DNA of 64,000 nucleotides from Actinomycetes bacterium. GTDB taxonomy: Bacteria; Actinomycetota; Acidimicrobiia; Acidimicrobiales; Ilumatobacteraceae. The DNA lies in contig JANXUF010000094.1 of the NCBI GenBank assembly GCA_025356335.1, positions 1-64,000 on the forward strand, in the 5' to 3' direction. The position numbers and the translations under genes are program-made. Within the stretch, counting starts at the first letter, position 1, and each line of letters opens with the position of its first letter. The notes under the pieces are model-generated. The model did no database searches. It was not told where the DNA came from and saw only the letters and a program-made list of their open reading frames with translations. This document shows, piece after piece, positions 8,899-18,100 of the stretch.

Positions 8899-9327
8899 TC
8901 AGCCGGGGGTGGCTGCCCAGCCGGAGATTGCGACGATCCGCAGCACCAGTACCTTGGCGAATGGTCGCTCACGGTACTGCGGGTAGTGCCTCGCCAGCTC
9001 CTCGGCCAGCGACTCCTCCCGGTCCGCGACGTCGTCTCCTTGCCAGCGCAACTCGGCGCGCACCCACCACAGTTGCGACCAGTCGTCTCGTTCCCACCGC
9101 TCGATCAGCAGGGTCGCCCGCGGGTCTGCCTCGAGGTTCCGCTCCCGTTGCAGTCGCAACGACGTCTTCGGTTTGACGAGGTCGACGGGGACCCCCAGGT
9201 AGCCGTCTGCGTCGACCACGTACACAACGGGCACCGCGTCGACGCCACGTTCGGCGTGAATCGTGCAGAACACGCCGTGATCATTTGCCTTGAACCGCGC
9301 CAGCGCTTCATCCTCGGCGAGCCTCAT
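8899..9327 (-). CDS. F420-dependent split-barrel oxidoreductase (TIGR03668-like)
   Basis: A 142-residue split-barrel protein: ALARFKANDHGVFCTIHAERGVDAVPVVYVVD is the family's opening (quoted in part as HGVFCTIHAERGVDAVPVV), then VDLVKPKTS, RLQRERNLEADPRATLLIERW and DDWSQLWWVRAELRW. This layout matches the actinobacterial PPOX-class F420-dependent proteins. The ATG at 9327 is chosen because family homology starts there; longer upstream readings run into the divergent gene. An 86-base divergent promoter region separates it from the acyl-CoA ligase. Confidence 0.8.
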   Translation of the reverse strand: MRLAEDEALARFKANDHGVFCTIHAERGVDAVPVVYVVDADGYLGVPVDLVKPKTSLRLQRERNLEADPRATLLIERWERDDWSQLWWVRAELRWQGDDVADREESLAEELARHYPQYRERPFAKVLVLRIVAISGWAATPG

Positions 9328-9413
9328 CGCCGTCGTCCGCTGGTCGTGCGCATGCGATTGGCGATGGTAGTTGCCGTGACATACCATCGCCCCGTGCGAG
9401 GGGAAGTGATGCG

Positions 9414-10961
9414 ATGAATCCGGCTGTCTGGGTGCAACGCCACGGCCGTGCACGCCCCGACGATCCGGCGATCGCCGACGGCGAGCGTGTCCACGCCACC
9501 TGGGCGCAGTTCGCCGCACGGACGGCAGGCGCGGCGGGTGGCCTGCGTGATTCGTTCGGCCTCTCCCCCGGCCGGCGTGTGGCGATCGTGATGCGCAACC
9601 GGCCGGAGTACCTCGAGGCGATGTTCGCCATCTGGCACGCCGGCCTCGTCGTCGTGCCGGTCAACGCCCGCCTGCACCGGGACGAGATCGCCTACATCCT
9701 CGAACACAGCGAATCGGCCGTCGTCGTCACCGACACGGACCACGCAGACGACATCGAGTCGCTCGTCGGCACCGTCGCCTCGCTGCAGGCGGCGGTCATC
9801 GCCCCCGGTGACGGTTGGGACCGGCTCACGGCGACCGCTCCTGCGCCGCTCACCGACCGCCGACCGGACGATCCGGCATGGCTGTTCTACACGAGCGGTA
9901 CCACCGGGCGGCCCAAGGGCGCCACGCTCACGAACCGCAACCTGCTGATGGCCTCGCTCAGCTACTTCGCCGACATCGACCCGGTGACGGCGCAGGACAG
10001 CATCCTCCACGCCGCGCCGCTGTCGCACGGCTCGGGGCTCTACGGGCTGCCGCACATCGCCAGCGGTGCGGTCAGCGTCGTGCCGCACTCCGGTGGTGTC
10101 GACGGCGAGGAGATCGCCGCGCTCATCCAGCGCTGGCCCTGCATCTCCTTCTTCGCAGCTCCCACGATGGTCAAGCGGCTCGCCGGCGACCCGGCGATCG
10201 CCAACGCCGATCTCACTCACCTGAAAACGATCATCTATGGCGGCGCGCCGATGTATCTCGCCGATCTCGAAGACGCCCTCGCCGTGTTCGGTCCCCGCCT
10301 GGCGCAGATCTACGGGCAGGGCGAGACACCGATGACGATCACCGCGCTGTCCAAAGCCGACCACGCAGACCGCAACCATCCACGGTGGCTCGATCGTCTG
10401 CAGAGCGTCGGCACCGCCCGCACCGACGTCGAGGTGCGCGTCATCGACGACGATGGAAACGAACTCCCGGCCGGCGAGATCGGTGAGGTCGTCGTGCGCG
10501 GCGATGTGGTGATGAGCGGCTACTGGAACCAGCCGGACGCCACCGCCGAGGCACTGCGCGGCGGTTGGCTGCACACCGGCGACGTCGGCAGCTTCGATGA
10601 CGACGGCTACCTGACGCTGCGTGATCGCTCCAAGGACCTGATCATCAGCGGCGGGATGAACATCTACCCGCGGGAGGTCGAGGAGGCGTTGCTCCGCCAC
10701 CCCGGCGTGGGCGCTGTCGCCGTCGTCGGCCGGCCAGACGCCGAATGGGGCGAGGCGGTGATCGCCTTCGTGGTGCCCGCCGACGGTGTGCCTTCTCCGA
10801 GCGTCGAGGAACTCGACCAGGCGTGCCTCGACACCATCGCCCGGTTCAAGCGGCCAAAGGAATACCGGTTCGTCGACTCGCTCCCGACGAACAACTACGG
10901 CAAGGTCGTCAAGCGCGAACTACGCGATCGACTGCGCGCCGAAGGCCCGACGGTCGGATAG
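9414..10961 (+). CDS. Acyl-CoA synthetase / AMP-dependent ligase
   Basis: The 515-residue protein has all ANL-superfamily motifs: LFYTSGTTGRPKGATLTNRN (P-loop-like), YGQGETPMTIT, TGDVGSFDDDGYL, and DRSKDLIISGGMNIYPREVEE at the hinge. The C-terminal lysine needed for adenylation is in NNYGKVVKREL. It activates a carboxylic acid to an acyl-CoA via acyl-AMP; chain type cannot be told. A GAGGGGAAG ribosome site precedes the ATG. The last codons (DGRIVG-like end, read here as GPTVG) sit in the first unit of an 8-bp tandem repeat. Confidence 0.88.
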   Translation: MNPAVWVQRHGRARPDDPAIADGERVHATWAQFAARTAGAAGGLRDSFGLSPGRRVAIVMRNRPEYLEAMFAIWHAGLVVVPVNARLHRDEIAYILEHSESAVVVTDTDHADDIESLVGTVASLQAAVIAPGDGWDRLTATAPAPLTDRRPDDPAWLFYTSGTTGRPKGATLTNRNLLMASLSYFADIDPVTAQDSILHAAPLSHGSGLYGLPHIASGAVSVVPHSGGVDGEEIAALIQRWPCISFFAAPTMVKRLAGDPAIANADLTHLKTIIYGGAPMYLADLEDALAVFGPRLAQIYGQGETPMTITALSKADHADRNHPRWLDRLQSVGTARTDVEVRVIDDDGNELPAGEIGEVVVRGDVVMSGYWNQPDATAEALRGGWLHTGDVGSFDDDGYLTLRDRSKDLIISGGMNIYPREVEEALLRHPGVGAVAVVGRPDAEWGEAVIAFVVPADGVPSPSVEELDQACLDTIARFKRPKEYRFVDSLPTNNYGKVVKRELRDRLRAEGPTVG

Positions 10962-10980
10962 TCGGATAGTCGGATAGTCG
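10953..10980 (+). repeat. 8-bp tandem repeat (GTCGGATA) at a stop codon
   Basis: GTCGGATA occurs three times head to tail at 10953, 10961 and 10969, then GTCG. The first unit contains the TAG stop of the acyl-CoA ligase gene, so the expansion leaves the protein unchanged. It abuts the palindromic element that follows. Confidence 0.9.
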
Positions 10981-10981
10981 G

Positions 10982-11032
10982 CGACGCAGGCACGAGATGT
11001 TGCAGATGCTGCAACAATCCGTGCCGGCGTCG
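10982..11032. repeat. Palindromic intergenic element, copy A
   Basis: A 51-bp imperfect inverted repeat: arms of 24 bases at 10982-11005 and 11009-11032 around a 3-base loop (ATG). The arms begin CGACGCAGGCACG and end TGTTGCAG on the left. Same family as copies at 12251, 13287 and 22311. It lies 20 bases after the stop of the ligase gene and could act as a transcription terminator or RNA-stabilising hairpin. Confidence 0.85.
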
Positions 11033-11146
11033 GACAACCGTCTGCTTCGACCCGCTGCGTGCCGTCGTCTACGGTGCAGCATGCGACGCTGAACCATGGG
11101 GGTTCCTGGAGTTCGTCGCTCGACGGCCATCGCCGGCCGGCTCGAC

Positions 11147-11237
11147 CACGACACACGACACACGACACACGACACACGACACACGACACACGACACACGA
11201 CACACGACACACGACACACGACACACGACACACGACA
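11147..11237 (+). repeat. 7-bp tandem repeat (CACGACA), 13 copies
   Basis: Thirteen perfect head-to-tail copies of CACGACA fill 91 bases and end 15 bases before the ATG of the next gene, leaving only AAGGGGACGTCTCTC as ribosome site and spacer. A unit length not divisible by three, and perfect identity, point to slipped-strand expansion. The copy number could alter promoter spacing or the 5' leader of the LLM oxidoreductase gene. Confidence 0.95.
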
Positions 11238-11252
11238 AAGGGGACGTCTCTC

Positions 11253-12245
11253 ATGAAGCTTGCTCTGTACCTGCCGAACTTCCGCAACAAAGTCACGGTC
11301 AGAGAACTCGAAGATCTCACCAGCCTTGCTGAGGATCTGGACTTCGATTCCGTCTGGGCGCTCGACCGCGTCGTCGTCCCGGAAGCCTCCGACCGCGGCG
11401 AGCTGCAGTACTCGTTCGGGATGATGGAGCAGATGCCGAAGGCGTTGCCGGTGGCGGCCCGCGGCGAGTGGCTCCACGGCATGCCGCTCATCCCCTGGCT
11501 CGCGGCGAAGACGACCAAGGTGCGCATCGGCATGAGCATCATCGACACGCCGTACCGGGCGCCAGGTGTACTCGCCGGCGAGATCGCCACCATCGACCAC
11601 CTCTCGAACGGCCGCGTCAACGTCGGCATCGGGTCGGGCTGGATGCCAGAGGAGTTCGCCGCCGCCAGCGCCGCGCACATCTTCCCCAAGCGGCACAAGC
11701 ACGTGCGCGAGACGATCGAGATCATGCAGGGCATCTGGACGAACGACGTGTTCGAATATCACGGCGAGTTCGCCGATTTCGAACCATGCGGGTTCGGGGC
11801 CAAGCCGGTGCAGAAGCCCCATCCGCCGATCTTCTTCAGCGGTCTCAAGGACCCGAAGCGCTCGGCGAGCCGCATCAGTAAGTACGGGCTGTCGGGCTGG
11901 ATCGGCATCCAGGACACGCCGGACGACATCAAGACGTGGCGCGGCGAGATCCAACACGAACTCGGCGAACTCGGCAGCACACGCACCGTCGACGACCTCG
12001 AGATCTGCAGCATGATCTGGTTCGTCATCACCGACGCCGAGACCGACCAGACACCGAACGCCAAGCTCAGCAACCTGATGGTCGGTACCGCCGGCCAGAT
12101 CACCGACAACCTCAAGCGCTACAAGGAAGCCGGGCTCACGATGCCGCTCCTGTGGCCGCCGTTCGCCGACGTCCCGGTGTCGAAGACGCTCGACGACCTC
12201 AAGCAACTGCAGGAAGAGATCATGCCGAAGGTCAACGCGACGTAG
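11253..12245 (+). CDS. LLM-class F420-dependent oxidoreductase
   Basis: A 330-residue luciferase-like TIM-barrel protein. MKLALYLPNFRNKVTVREL, then LAEDLDFDSVWALDRVVVP, TTKVRIGMSIIDTPYRAP and NGRVNVGIGSGWMPEEF match the actinobacterial F420-dependent LLM subfamily. Such enzymes transfer hydride between F420 and a small-molecule substrate; the substrate is unknown. The start is fixed by an AAGGGGA ribosome site 8 bases upstream. A 13-copy heptamer repeat lies directly upstream and a palindromic element begins 6 bases after the stop. Confidence 0.87.
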   Translation: MKLALYLPNFRNKVTVRELEDLTSLAEDLDFDSVWALDRVVVPEASDRGELQYSFGMMEQMPKALPVAARGEWLHGMPLIPWLAAKTTKVRIGMSIIDTPYRAPGVLAGEIATIDHLSNGRVNVGIGSGWMPEEFAAASAAHIFPKRHKHVRETIEIMQGIWTNDVFEYHGEFADFEPCGFGAKPVQKPHPPIFFSGLKDPKRSASRISKYGLSGWIGIQDTPDDIKTWRGEIQHELGELGSTRTVDDLEICSMIWFVITDAETDQTPNAKLSNLMVGTAGQITDNLKRYKEAGLTMPLLWPPFADVPVSKTLDDLKQLQEEIMPKVNAT

Positions 12246-12250
12246 CAGTT

Positions 12251-12300
12251 CGACGCAGGCACGAATTGTTGCAGAAACTGCAACGATCGGTGCCGACGTC
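12251..12300. repeat. Palindromic intergenic element, copy B
   Basis: Inverted repeat with left arm 12251-12274, loop AAA, and right arm 12278-12300. It starts 6 bases after the LLM gene stop and has the shared core TTGCAG-AAA-CTGCAA. It is more diverged from copies C and D than these are from each other. Confidence 0.85.
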
Positions 12301-12354
12301 AGGCATCGGCAGCGCCGCGGAAACCTTGCCACACCGACGGTGCACACTCCGAGG

Positions 12355-13263
12355 ATGAACGATCGTCTCCGGCAGGCAGCGGAACTCGGCACCTCGCAAC
12401 ACGGAGTGCCGTCGACGACTCAGCTCGATGCACTCGGCATCGGACCGTCAAGTCGAAGTAGGTGGGTCTCGTCGGGGCTCCTACAACGCCTCGGCCCGAG
12501 GTCGTACACGTTCCTGGGCACGCCAGTCACGTGGATGACAGAGGTGGCCGCCACCGAGGCGGACCTCGACGGCGCAGGAGTCGTCGGCGGTCGAGCCGCA
12601 TCCCGACTCCTCGGCCTCGACGGGTTCGATGCAGCACCGGTCGAGATCATCGTGCAACGGGAGCACCGCCATCGAAGGTGCTCGAGCATCGTCCGATCGA
12701 CGGGACGTCGCTTTCAGCCAGGAGACATCGTCCGCATCGGAGGGCTGCCGGTGACCAGCGCACAGCGGACGATTCTCGACTCGCCGATTTTTGGATTCAG
12801 CCGCACCGAGACGGTGAATGCCATCGACTCATCGATTCGACTCCGACTCGTGCCCGAGCAACGCCTGCGGACCCGTGTGATCGCTGAACACCACCGAGGC
12901 GTGAACGGCGGCCGCTCACTCATCGACGCGCTCGTCGACACCGGCGGCGAGAGCAGGCTCGAACGCCGTTTCCTTGCAGTGCTCCGCCAGCGTGGGATCG
13001 CTCGGCCGATGACTCAGAAGGTGTTCCGCACGGACGGGCGGACGATCGCCCGCGTCGACGCGCTGTTCCCTGGCGGATTGGTGGTCGAGGTGTCTGGGCA
13101 CGGCACTCACGCGACCCGATTTCAGCGGCAGGTCGATGCACAGCGCCAGACGGAACTGACGATTCGCGGCCTGCGAGTCATGACCTTCACCTACGAAGAT
13201 GTGACGTATCGGCCCGACTGGGTTGCGGACCGAATCCTCGAAGCCTTGAGGCGCGCCGCATGA
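12355..13263 (+). CDS. AbiEi-type N-terminal domain with DUF559-like C-terminal domain
   Basis: A 302-residue protein of a type common as solitary genes in Actinobacteria. Residues 1-60 look like the AbiEi antitoxin winged-helix (GVPSTTQLDALGIGPSSRSRWVSSGLLQRL), the middle carries GGLPVTSAQRTILD, and the last third resembles the DUF559/Vsr-like nuclease fold (ARVDALFPGGLVVEVSGHGTH, then RQTELTIRGLRVMTFTYEDV). No AbiEii toxin gene is next to it, so the role is unknown. The ATG at 12355 is preceded by GAGG with very short spacing; a GTG at 12340 is the alternative. It is flanked by palindrome copies B and C. Confidence 0.72.
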   Translation: MNDRLRQAAELGTSQHGVPSTTQLDALGIGPSSRSRWVSSGLLQRLGPRSYTFLGTPVTWMTEVAATEADLDGAGVVGGRAASRLLGLDGFDAAPVEIIVQREHRHRRCSSIVRSTGRRFQPGDIVRIGGLPVTSAQRTILDSPIFGFSRTETVNAIDSSIRLRLVPEQRLRTRVIAEHHRGVNGGRSLIDALVDTGGESRLERRFLAVLRQRGIARPMTQKVFRTDGRTIARVDALFPGGLVVEVSGHGTHATRFQRQVDAQRQTELTIRGLRVMTFTYEDVTYRPDWVADRILEALRRAA

Positions 13264-13286
13264 TCGCTCCCCCGTCCCGGTCCGCT

Positions 13287-13337
13287 CGACGCAGGCACCG
13301 AATGTTGCAGAAACTGCAAGCATCGGTGCCTGCGTCG
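13287..13337. repeat. Palindromic intergenic element, copy C
   Basis: A 51-bp inverted repeat, arms 13287-13310 and 13314-13337 with 22 of 24 positions pairing around loop AAA. It sits between convergent genes, 23 bases after one stop and 10 bases before the other, where a bidirectional terminator would be useful. It differs from copy D (22311-22361) at two or three positions only. Confidence 0.9.
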
Positions 13338-13347
13338 GGCGGGGGGT

Positions 13348-15114
13348 TCAGCCGTAGTTGTGCAAGAACCAGTTCATGAAGACGTGATCCGGGTCGTAGC
13401 GGTTTTTGGCTGCCAGGAATTCGGCGAGGCGCAGGTAGCCGGCGTGGGCCTGCTCTCGCGTGGCGTATGCGGCGTACGGCAGGTAGTAGGTACCGCCCAG
13501 CGAGAGGACCAGATCGATGATCTCCCGCGTCCATGCCTGCACGGCTGCGATCTGCTCCGTCGACGTCCCATGGTTGACCACCATGATCGCCCCGAAGACG
13601 TCGCCGGCAGGCGAATAGCTGAGCACCGATGCCGTCGTCTGCGGGACGAATCTGATACCGAGGCTCATCATGTTGATCGAGTGCTCGCGAAGGATGACCC
13701 CGAGACCGGCGGCAAACGCGGCGTACTGACCGACCGGGACGAAGTATTCCTGCAGAGCGTCGGTATCGGTCGACGATCGGTGATCACCGGGAATCCGGAT
13801 ATCGGCGCGCATCAGGTTGTTGCGCGAGATCAGGTTGACGTTGAATCCGTCGCCGTACCGCTCCTGCATTTCCCACTTGACAACCTTGCCCCACGCATAC
13901 GAGCGCGACAGGTCGTAGATCAGTTTGCGCAGGCCGAGGTAGCTCATGTCGGCGATGTCGAAGATCCCGGGTGGAGGCGGCGAATCGGCCTCGGCATAGG
14001 TGACCATCGACATCTGCATCATCAGCCGATCGTCATCGACAAAACACGGCCTGGCGTACCCGTAGATGATCCCTTTCGTCGCCTTGGCGGCGAGGAACAG
14101 ACCGGAGAAATCGGTCGCCGCGACATTCGCAACCGTCTGGGTGAGCAGGATGTCGTCGGTGAGTTGCAGCTCGACTTCGAGCACGAGACCGAACAGGCCG
14201 TACCCGCCGATCACCAGCCCGAACAGCTCGGCGTTCTGCTCGCGGCTCACGTCGAGCACTCGGCGGTCGGCGAGCAGGATGCGGAACGACAGCACCGTGT
14301 CGATGATCGTCCCGAAGCGCAGATCGCTCTCGTGGACGCCGACGGCGAGCGCGCCGCCGACCGTGAAAAAAGGGTACGCCTGCATCACCGAAACGGACAA
14401 TCCGTGCGGCTGAGCGAACCTTTGGATCACATCCCATGTCGTGCCGCTCTGCACGCGGATCGTCTTGGCATCTTTGTCGAACGCGAGGATCTCGTCGAAG
14501 TCGGTGATGTCGAGCACCACCGAACCTGTGTAGAACGTGTGGCCCCCCTGGCTGTGGCGCTTGCCGGCGATCGACACCGTCCCACCGTTTCGCGCCACCT
14601 CGGCGACGACATTGCAGAAGTCGGCCTCCGTCGGAGCAAACGCCGACCACGGCCACCGCGGCTGCTTGTAGCCGACGACCTCTTTCACCGATGTCGCGTT
14701 CAACCGGCTGAAGTCGTCGATCAGCGTCGAGCCGTCAGGCAGGCCGGGGGTGGCGTTGTACGGCAGGATCGTCTCCGGGTTCGCCAGTGCGTGCGCCTGG
14801 TCGGTGAAGAACTGCTCGTACTGGTCCGCAGTGATCGGGATCTGTATCCATGGAGTGCTCACCGGCGCCAGCAGCGGACCGGCCCAGCAGGTGACGTCGG
14901 TGCGGAAGAAGACGACCGTGTCGGCCATCGACGGATCGACGAGAATCTGCACATCGATGTCGGGGCGGTGCCCGCGCACCCAGGCCACAGCGGCATCGAA
15001 GCCGGCGCTGAACGGGTCGGCCGCGGGGAACGACGACCTCCAAACGTGCACCACCGATGTTGCCATCTGCAACTGGGTGAGGAACGCCTCCGCCGGGTCA
15101 GGGGTGTCGGTCAT
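13348..15114 (-). CDS. FAD-binding oxidoreductase (VAO/PCMH type)
   Basis: The 588-residue flavoprotein has a PCMH-type FAD domain in its middle: GKRHSQGGHTFYTGSVVLDI, SGTTWDVIQRFAQPHGLSV, FTVGGALAVGVHESDLRFG and GGYGLFGLVLEVELQL. The C-terminal part (YFVPVGQYAAF, ending YDPDHVFMNWF) is like sugar-lactone and alditol oxidases, many of which pass electrons to O2 and release H2O2. About 130 N-terminal residues have no clear match. The ATG at 15114 follows a GAGAGA site. It ends 10 bases from palindrome C and follows a cyclase/ATPase gene by 29 bases on the same strand, so the two probably form one operon. Confidence 0.82.
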   Translation of the reverse strand: MTDTPDPAEAFLTQLQMATSVVHVWRSSFPAADPFSAGFDAAVAWVRGHRPDIDVQILVDPSMADTVVFFRTDVTCWAGPLLAPVSTPWIQIPITADQYEQFFTDQAHALANPETILPYNATPGLPDGSTLIDDFSRLNATSVKEVVGYKQPRWPWSAFAPTEADFCNVVAEVARNGGTVSIAGKRHSQGGHTFYTGSVVLDITDFDEILAFDKDAKTIRVQSGTTWDVIQRFAQPHGLSVSVMQAYPFFTVGGALAVGVHESDLRFGTIIDTVLSFRILLADRRVLDVSREQNAELFGLVIGGYGLFGLVLEVELQLTDDILLTQTVANVAATDFSGLFLAAKATKGIIYGYARPCFVDDDRLMMQMSMVTYAEADSPPPPGIFDIADMSYLGLRKLIYDLSRSYAWGKVVKWEMQERYGDGFNVNLISRNNLMRADIRIPGDHRSSTDTDALQEYFVPVGQYAAFAAGLGVILREHSINMMSLGIRFVPQTTASVLSYSPAGDVFGAIMVVNHGTSTEQIAAVQAWTREIIDLVLSLGGTYYLPYAAYATREQAHAGYLRLAEFLAAKNRYDPDHVFMNWFLHNYG

Positions 15115-15143
15115 GGGTTCTCTCTCTGTCGGGCGGCCCGTGA

Positions 15144-18100
15144 TCAACGCTCGGCAGCGGCGACCGCGTCACGCAGGACGGCGTTGGCGACGTCGGCGAA
15201 TGCCGGGCTGCCGAGCGAGATCATGCCAGATTCGGCGAGGACCGCGCGCCGGGCAGCCTCTCCGACCTCGCCGGCCCGAAGATGCGCGCATGCCGCCGCA
15301 AGCTGCGCCGCCGCCGACCCCAGCGGATTTCCGGCAGCTGCACGCTCCGCTGCCAGCGCATCGGCCCGTTCGGCCAGGGCGCCATCCGTCACGCCACTCG
15401 TCTGCAGCAGCACCTCCTCGGCGAGGTCGATGCCGAAGTTGTCGCCGACGGCGGCGCGCTCCACCGCAGCTCGTGCCATCACCGTCGCTCCGTCGAGGTC
15501 ACCAGAGCGGAGCAGCGCGTCGGCGAGCCAGGCCCGCGTCAGGGCAAGCGACAGCTTTGCGTCTGCGTTCTCATGGATCGCCGAGATGCGGCGCAGCAAC
15601 CGCAGTCCCTCTTCGCTACTGCCAGACCGGTGAATCGCATAGGCGTCCACGCAAGCGGCGGCAGTACGAACGTATGCCGACACGGAGACGTCCGGCAACT
15701 CGCCGATCGCCGTGATCCGCGCTCTGGCAACGAGCCAGTCGCCGGCGAAGACGGCGGCGAGTGCGGCGCAGATGTTCAGCGACGCCTCGGTCGAGCGCTC
15801 GTGGGTCGTGCGAACGAGGGCCAAAGCCTCGTCCATCATCGGTCGCGACCGGTCGAACGCGCCGCGGGTTGCATACGCCAGCGCCAATTGAGCGAGCGAG
15901 TAGCAATACAGGCCGGTGGGCTGGGCATCCGCGCTCCGGGAGCTCGAGCCGGCACCACGGTCGAGTCCCTCGATAAGCATCGTCTCCGCCTCGTGGGGCC
16001 GGGCCTGTGAAACCAGCACCTGCCCGAGGTGACAGCGGATCAGAGCGACCATCCGCGGCGATCCGGCCGGCTCGACGAGCGACAGGAGCTGCCTCGTTCC
16101 CTCCTCAGCAACACGCTGGTTGCCGATCGAGTACTGGATCCAGTTGATCCAATAGCTCGCCATCACGGCGATGGTGTCATTGCCGTCCTCCGTCGCTTCG
16201 CGCATCACCGTGTCGAGCAGGTCGACTTGAACCAGCGACGGCATGAAGATGCAGGTCGCAGCCCAGCGCAAAGCGAGCTGCCCGCGGTGTTTGCGCACCG
16301 ATGTTGTCTGCACGACTTTGCAGGATTCGTCGATGGCCGAGCGCAATTGGAAGCGCGCTTCGGCGAGCGACCTGCGCTCCACCGCCTTGTTGGCGGCGAG
16401 CTCGAAATAGGTGAGCGCCAGCTCGCTGTGACCGGCCCGCTGATGATGATGCGCCAACGCTTCGACCATCCGTCGCTGCTCGATGTCGGCAGGCGTTCTC
16501 GCCCGCTCGATGGCCTCGGCGATGCGGGCATGCGCAACCCTTCGTTCGCGAAGCAGCAATGTGTCGTAGGTGACCTCCTGGGTGATGATGTGCCGGAAGC
16601 GAAAGCGGGCCGTTGCGCCGGCATCGGGTTGGTCCAACGGCTCGATCAGACCGGACTCGCAGAGCACCGTCAACAGTCCCGACAGGCGTCGGACAGAGGT
16701 GGCAGCGGCCTCATCGGAGACCCCCGAGATTCCCGTGACCCCCGAGAGCCCCGAGACCCCCGAGACCTCGGCGAGGATGTCGGTCGGGAACTCCCGCCCG
16801 ATGACGGATGCCAGCTTGAGCATCGACCGTGCGTCGTCGTCGAGCCCGTCGACGCGTCCGAGCACGACGGCCTGAACCGTGTCAGGAATCCGAAGGTCGA
16901 CGATCTCGCCGGTAGGCACCACCTCGTCGCCAGCTGCCCGCACGCGACCCTGGGTGGCCAGCGCAGCGCAGACCTCCTCGACGAAGAACGGGTTCCCATT
17001 GGTGCGCTCGTAGATCGTCGCCGCCAGATCGGCGCTGACGGTGGCTGCTCCGAATGAGCGGGCGATCATCGAGCTGGTAGCTGCCGGCGACAGCGGTCCG
17101 AGTCTGATCACCTCGACGTCCACATCGATCGGCTGCGCCCCCGGTCGTTGCGAAACCAAGACCATTCCCGGGCAGCCGGCGATGGCGCGACTCAGCCTCA
17201 TCAGTGTGGTGTGGGATTCGGCGTCTGCCCAGTGCCAGTCGTCGAGCTGCACGATCGTCGGTCGCTGCCATGCCAAGGCGATGACGAGATCGACGAGCGC
17301 AGTGTGCAGATGGTCCGCCATTGCATCGTCGAGCCACTCGATCGGCAGGTCCTTGACCGAGGCGGCACCGAGCAGCAGCAGGTAGGCGGCGACGTGTGGT
17401 TCGAGATCAGGATCGAGGGCGATGACGGCGCCGGGCACGGCGGCGAGCACATCATCGACGGAGGCGCCCTGCTCGATGCCGAGGGCTTCGCGAACCACCT
17501 GGATGAATGGCAGATACGACGTGTTGGCGCCGAATGCCTGGCAGCGGCCCTCGACGACGACGACCCGATCATCGTCGGCGCGAGCTCGCTGGGCGAATTC
17601 GAACGCCAGTCGGCTCTTGCCTGTTCCGGCGTCAGCCTCGACGACGACGACCCGGCCAGACCCGAACCGACAGGCACGGAGCGACGCGTCGAGTTGCGCC
17701 AACTCCTGATCGCGCCCAGCCAGGGCCGTGAGGCCGCGTTCGCGCGCGGCGTCGAAACGAGTCAGATCACTGCGTTCGCGTAACACGCGATACACCTCGA
17801 GCGGCTTCGCCTTGTTGCGCACGGTGTGGTGACCTGCCGCCTCGATCTCGAAATACGGCTCGACCGCATTGCGTGTCGGCGCACCGATGAGCACTTCGTC
17901 GCGCCCCGCGAGGCCGAGTATCCGGGCGGCCGTGTTGATCGTGTCGCCGGTCAGTTCGTACACGCCGTCTCGCTGGTCATTGACCTGGACGACGAGCAGG
18001 CCGGTGTGGATGCCGGTGTGCATCCCGAGCGGCACGGGTGGGGCGGGGTCGAGCGTGTCGTTCATGCGGGCGACCCGCTCGTGGAGTGCGAGCGCAGCCG

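Noticed and set aside
10920-12392. Long minus-strand reading frame (490 residues) through the LLM gene
   Set aside because: It reads the heptamer repeat as a Cys-Arg-Val-Ser repeat and is the antisense of a clear LLM oxidoreductase; no family features.
13348-15633. 757-residue plus-strand frame overlapping the flavoprotein
   Set aside because: Composition is Arg/His/Asp-rich antisense of the FAD oxidoreductase; no motifs.
16717-16770. Short 9-bp reiterated sequence as intergenic repeat
   Set aside because: It is inside the cyclase/ATPase gene and encodes a Gly-Val-Ser linker.
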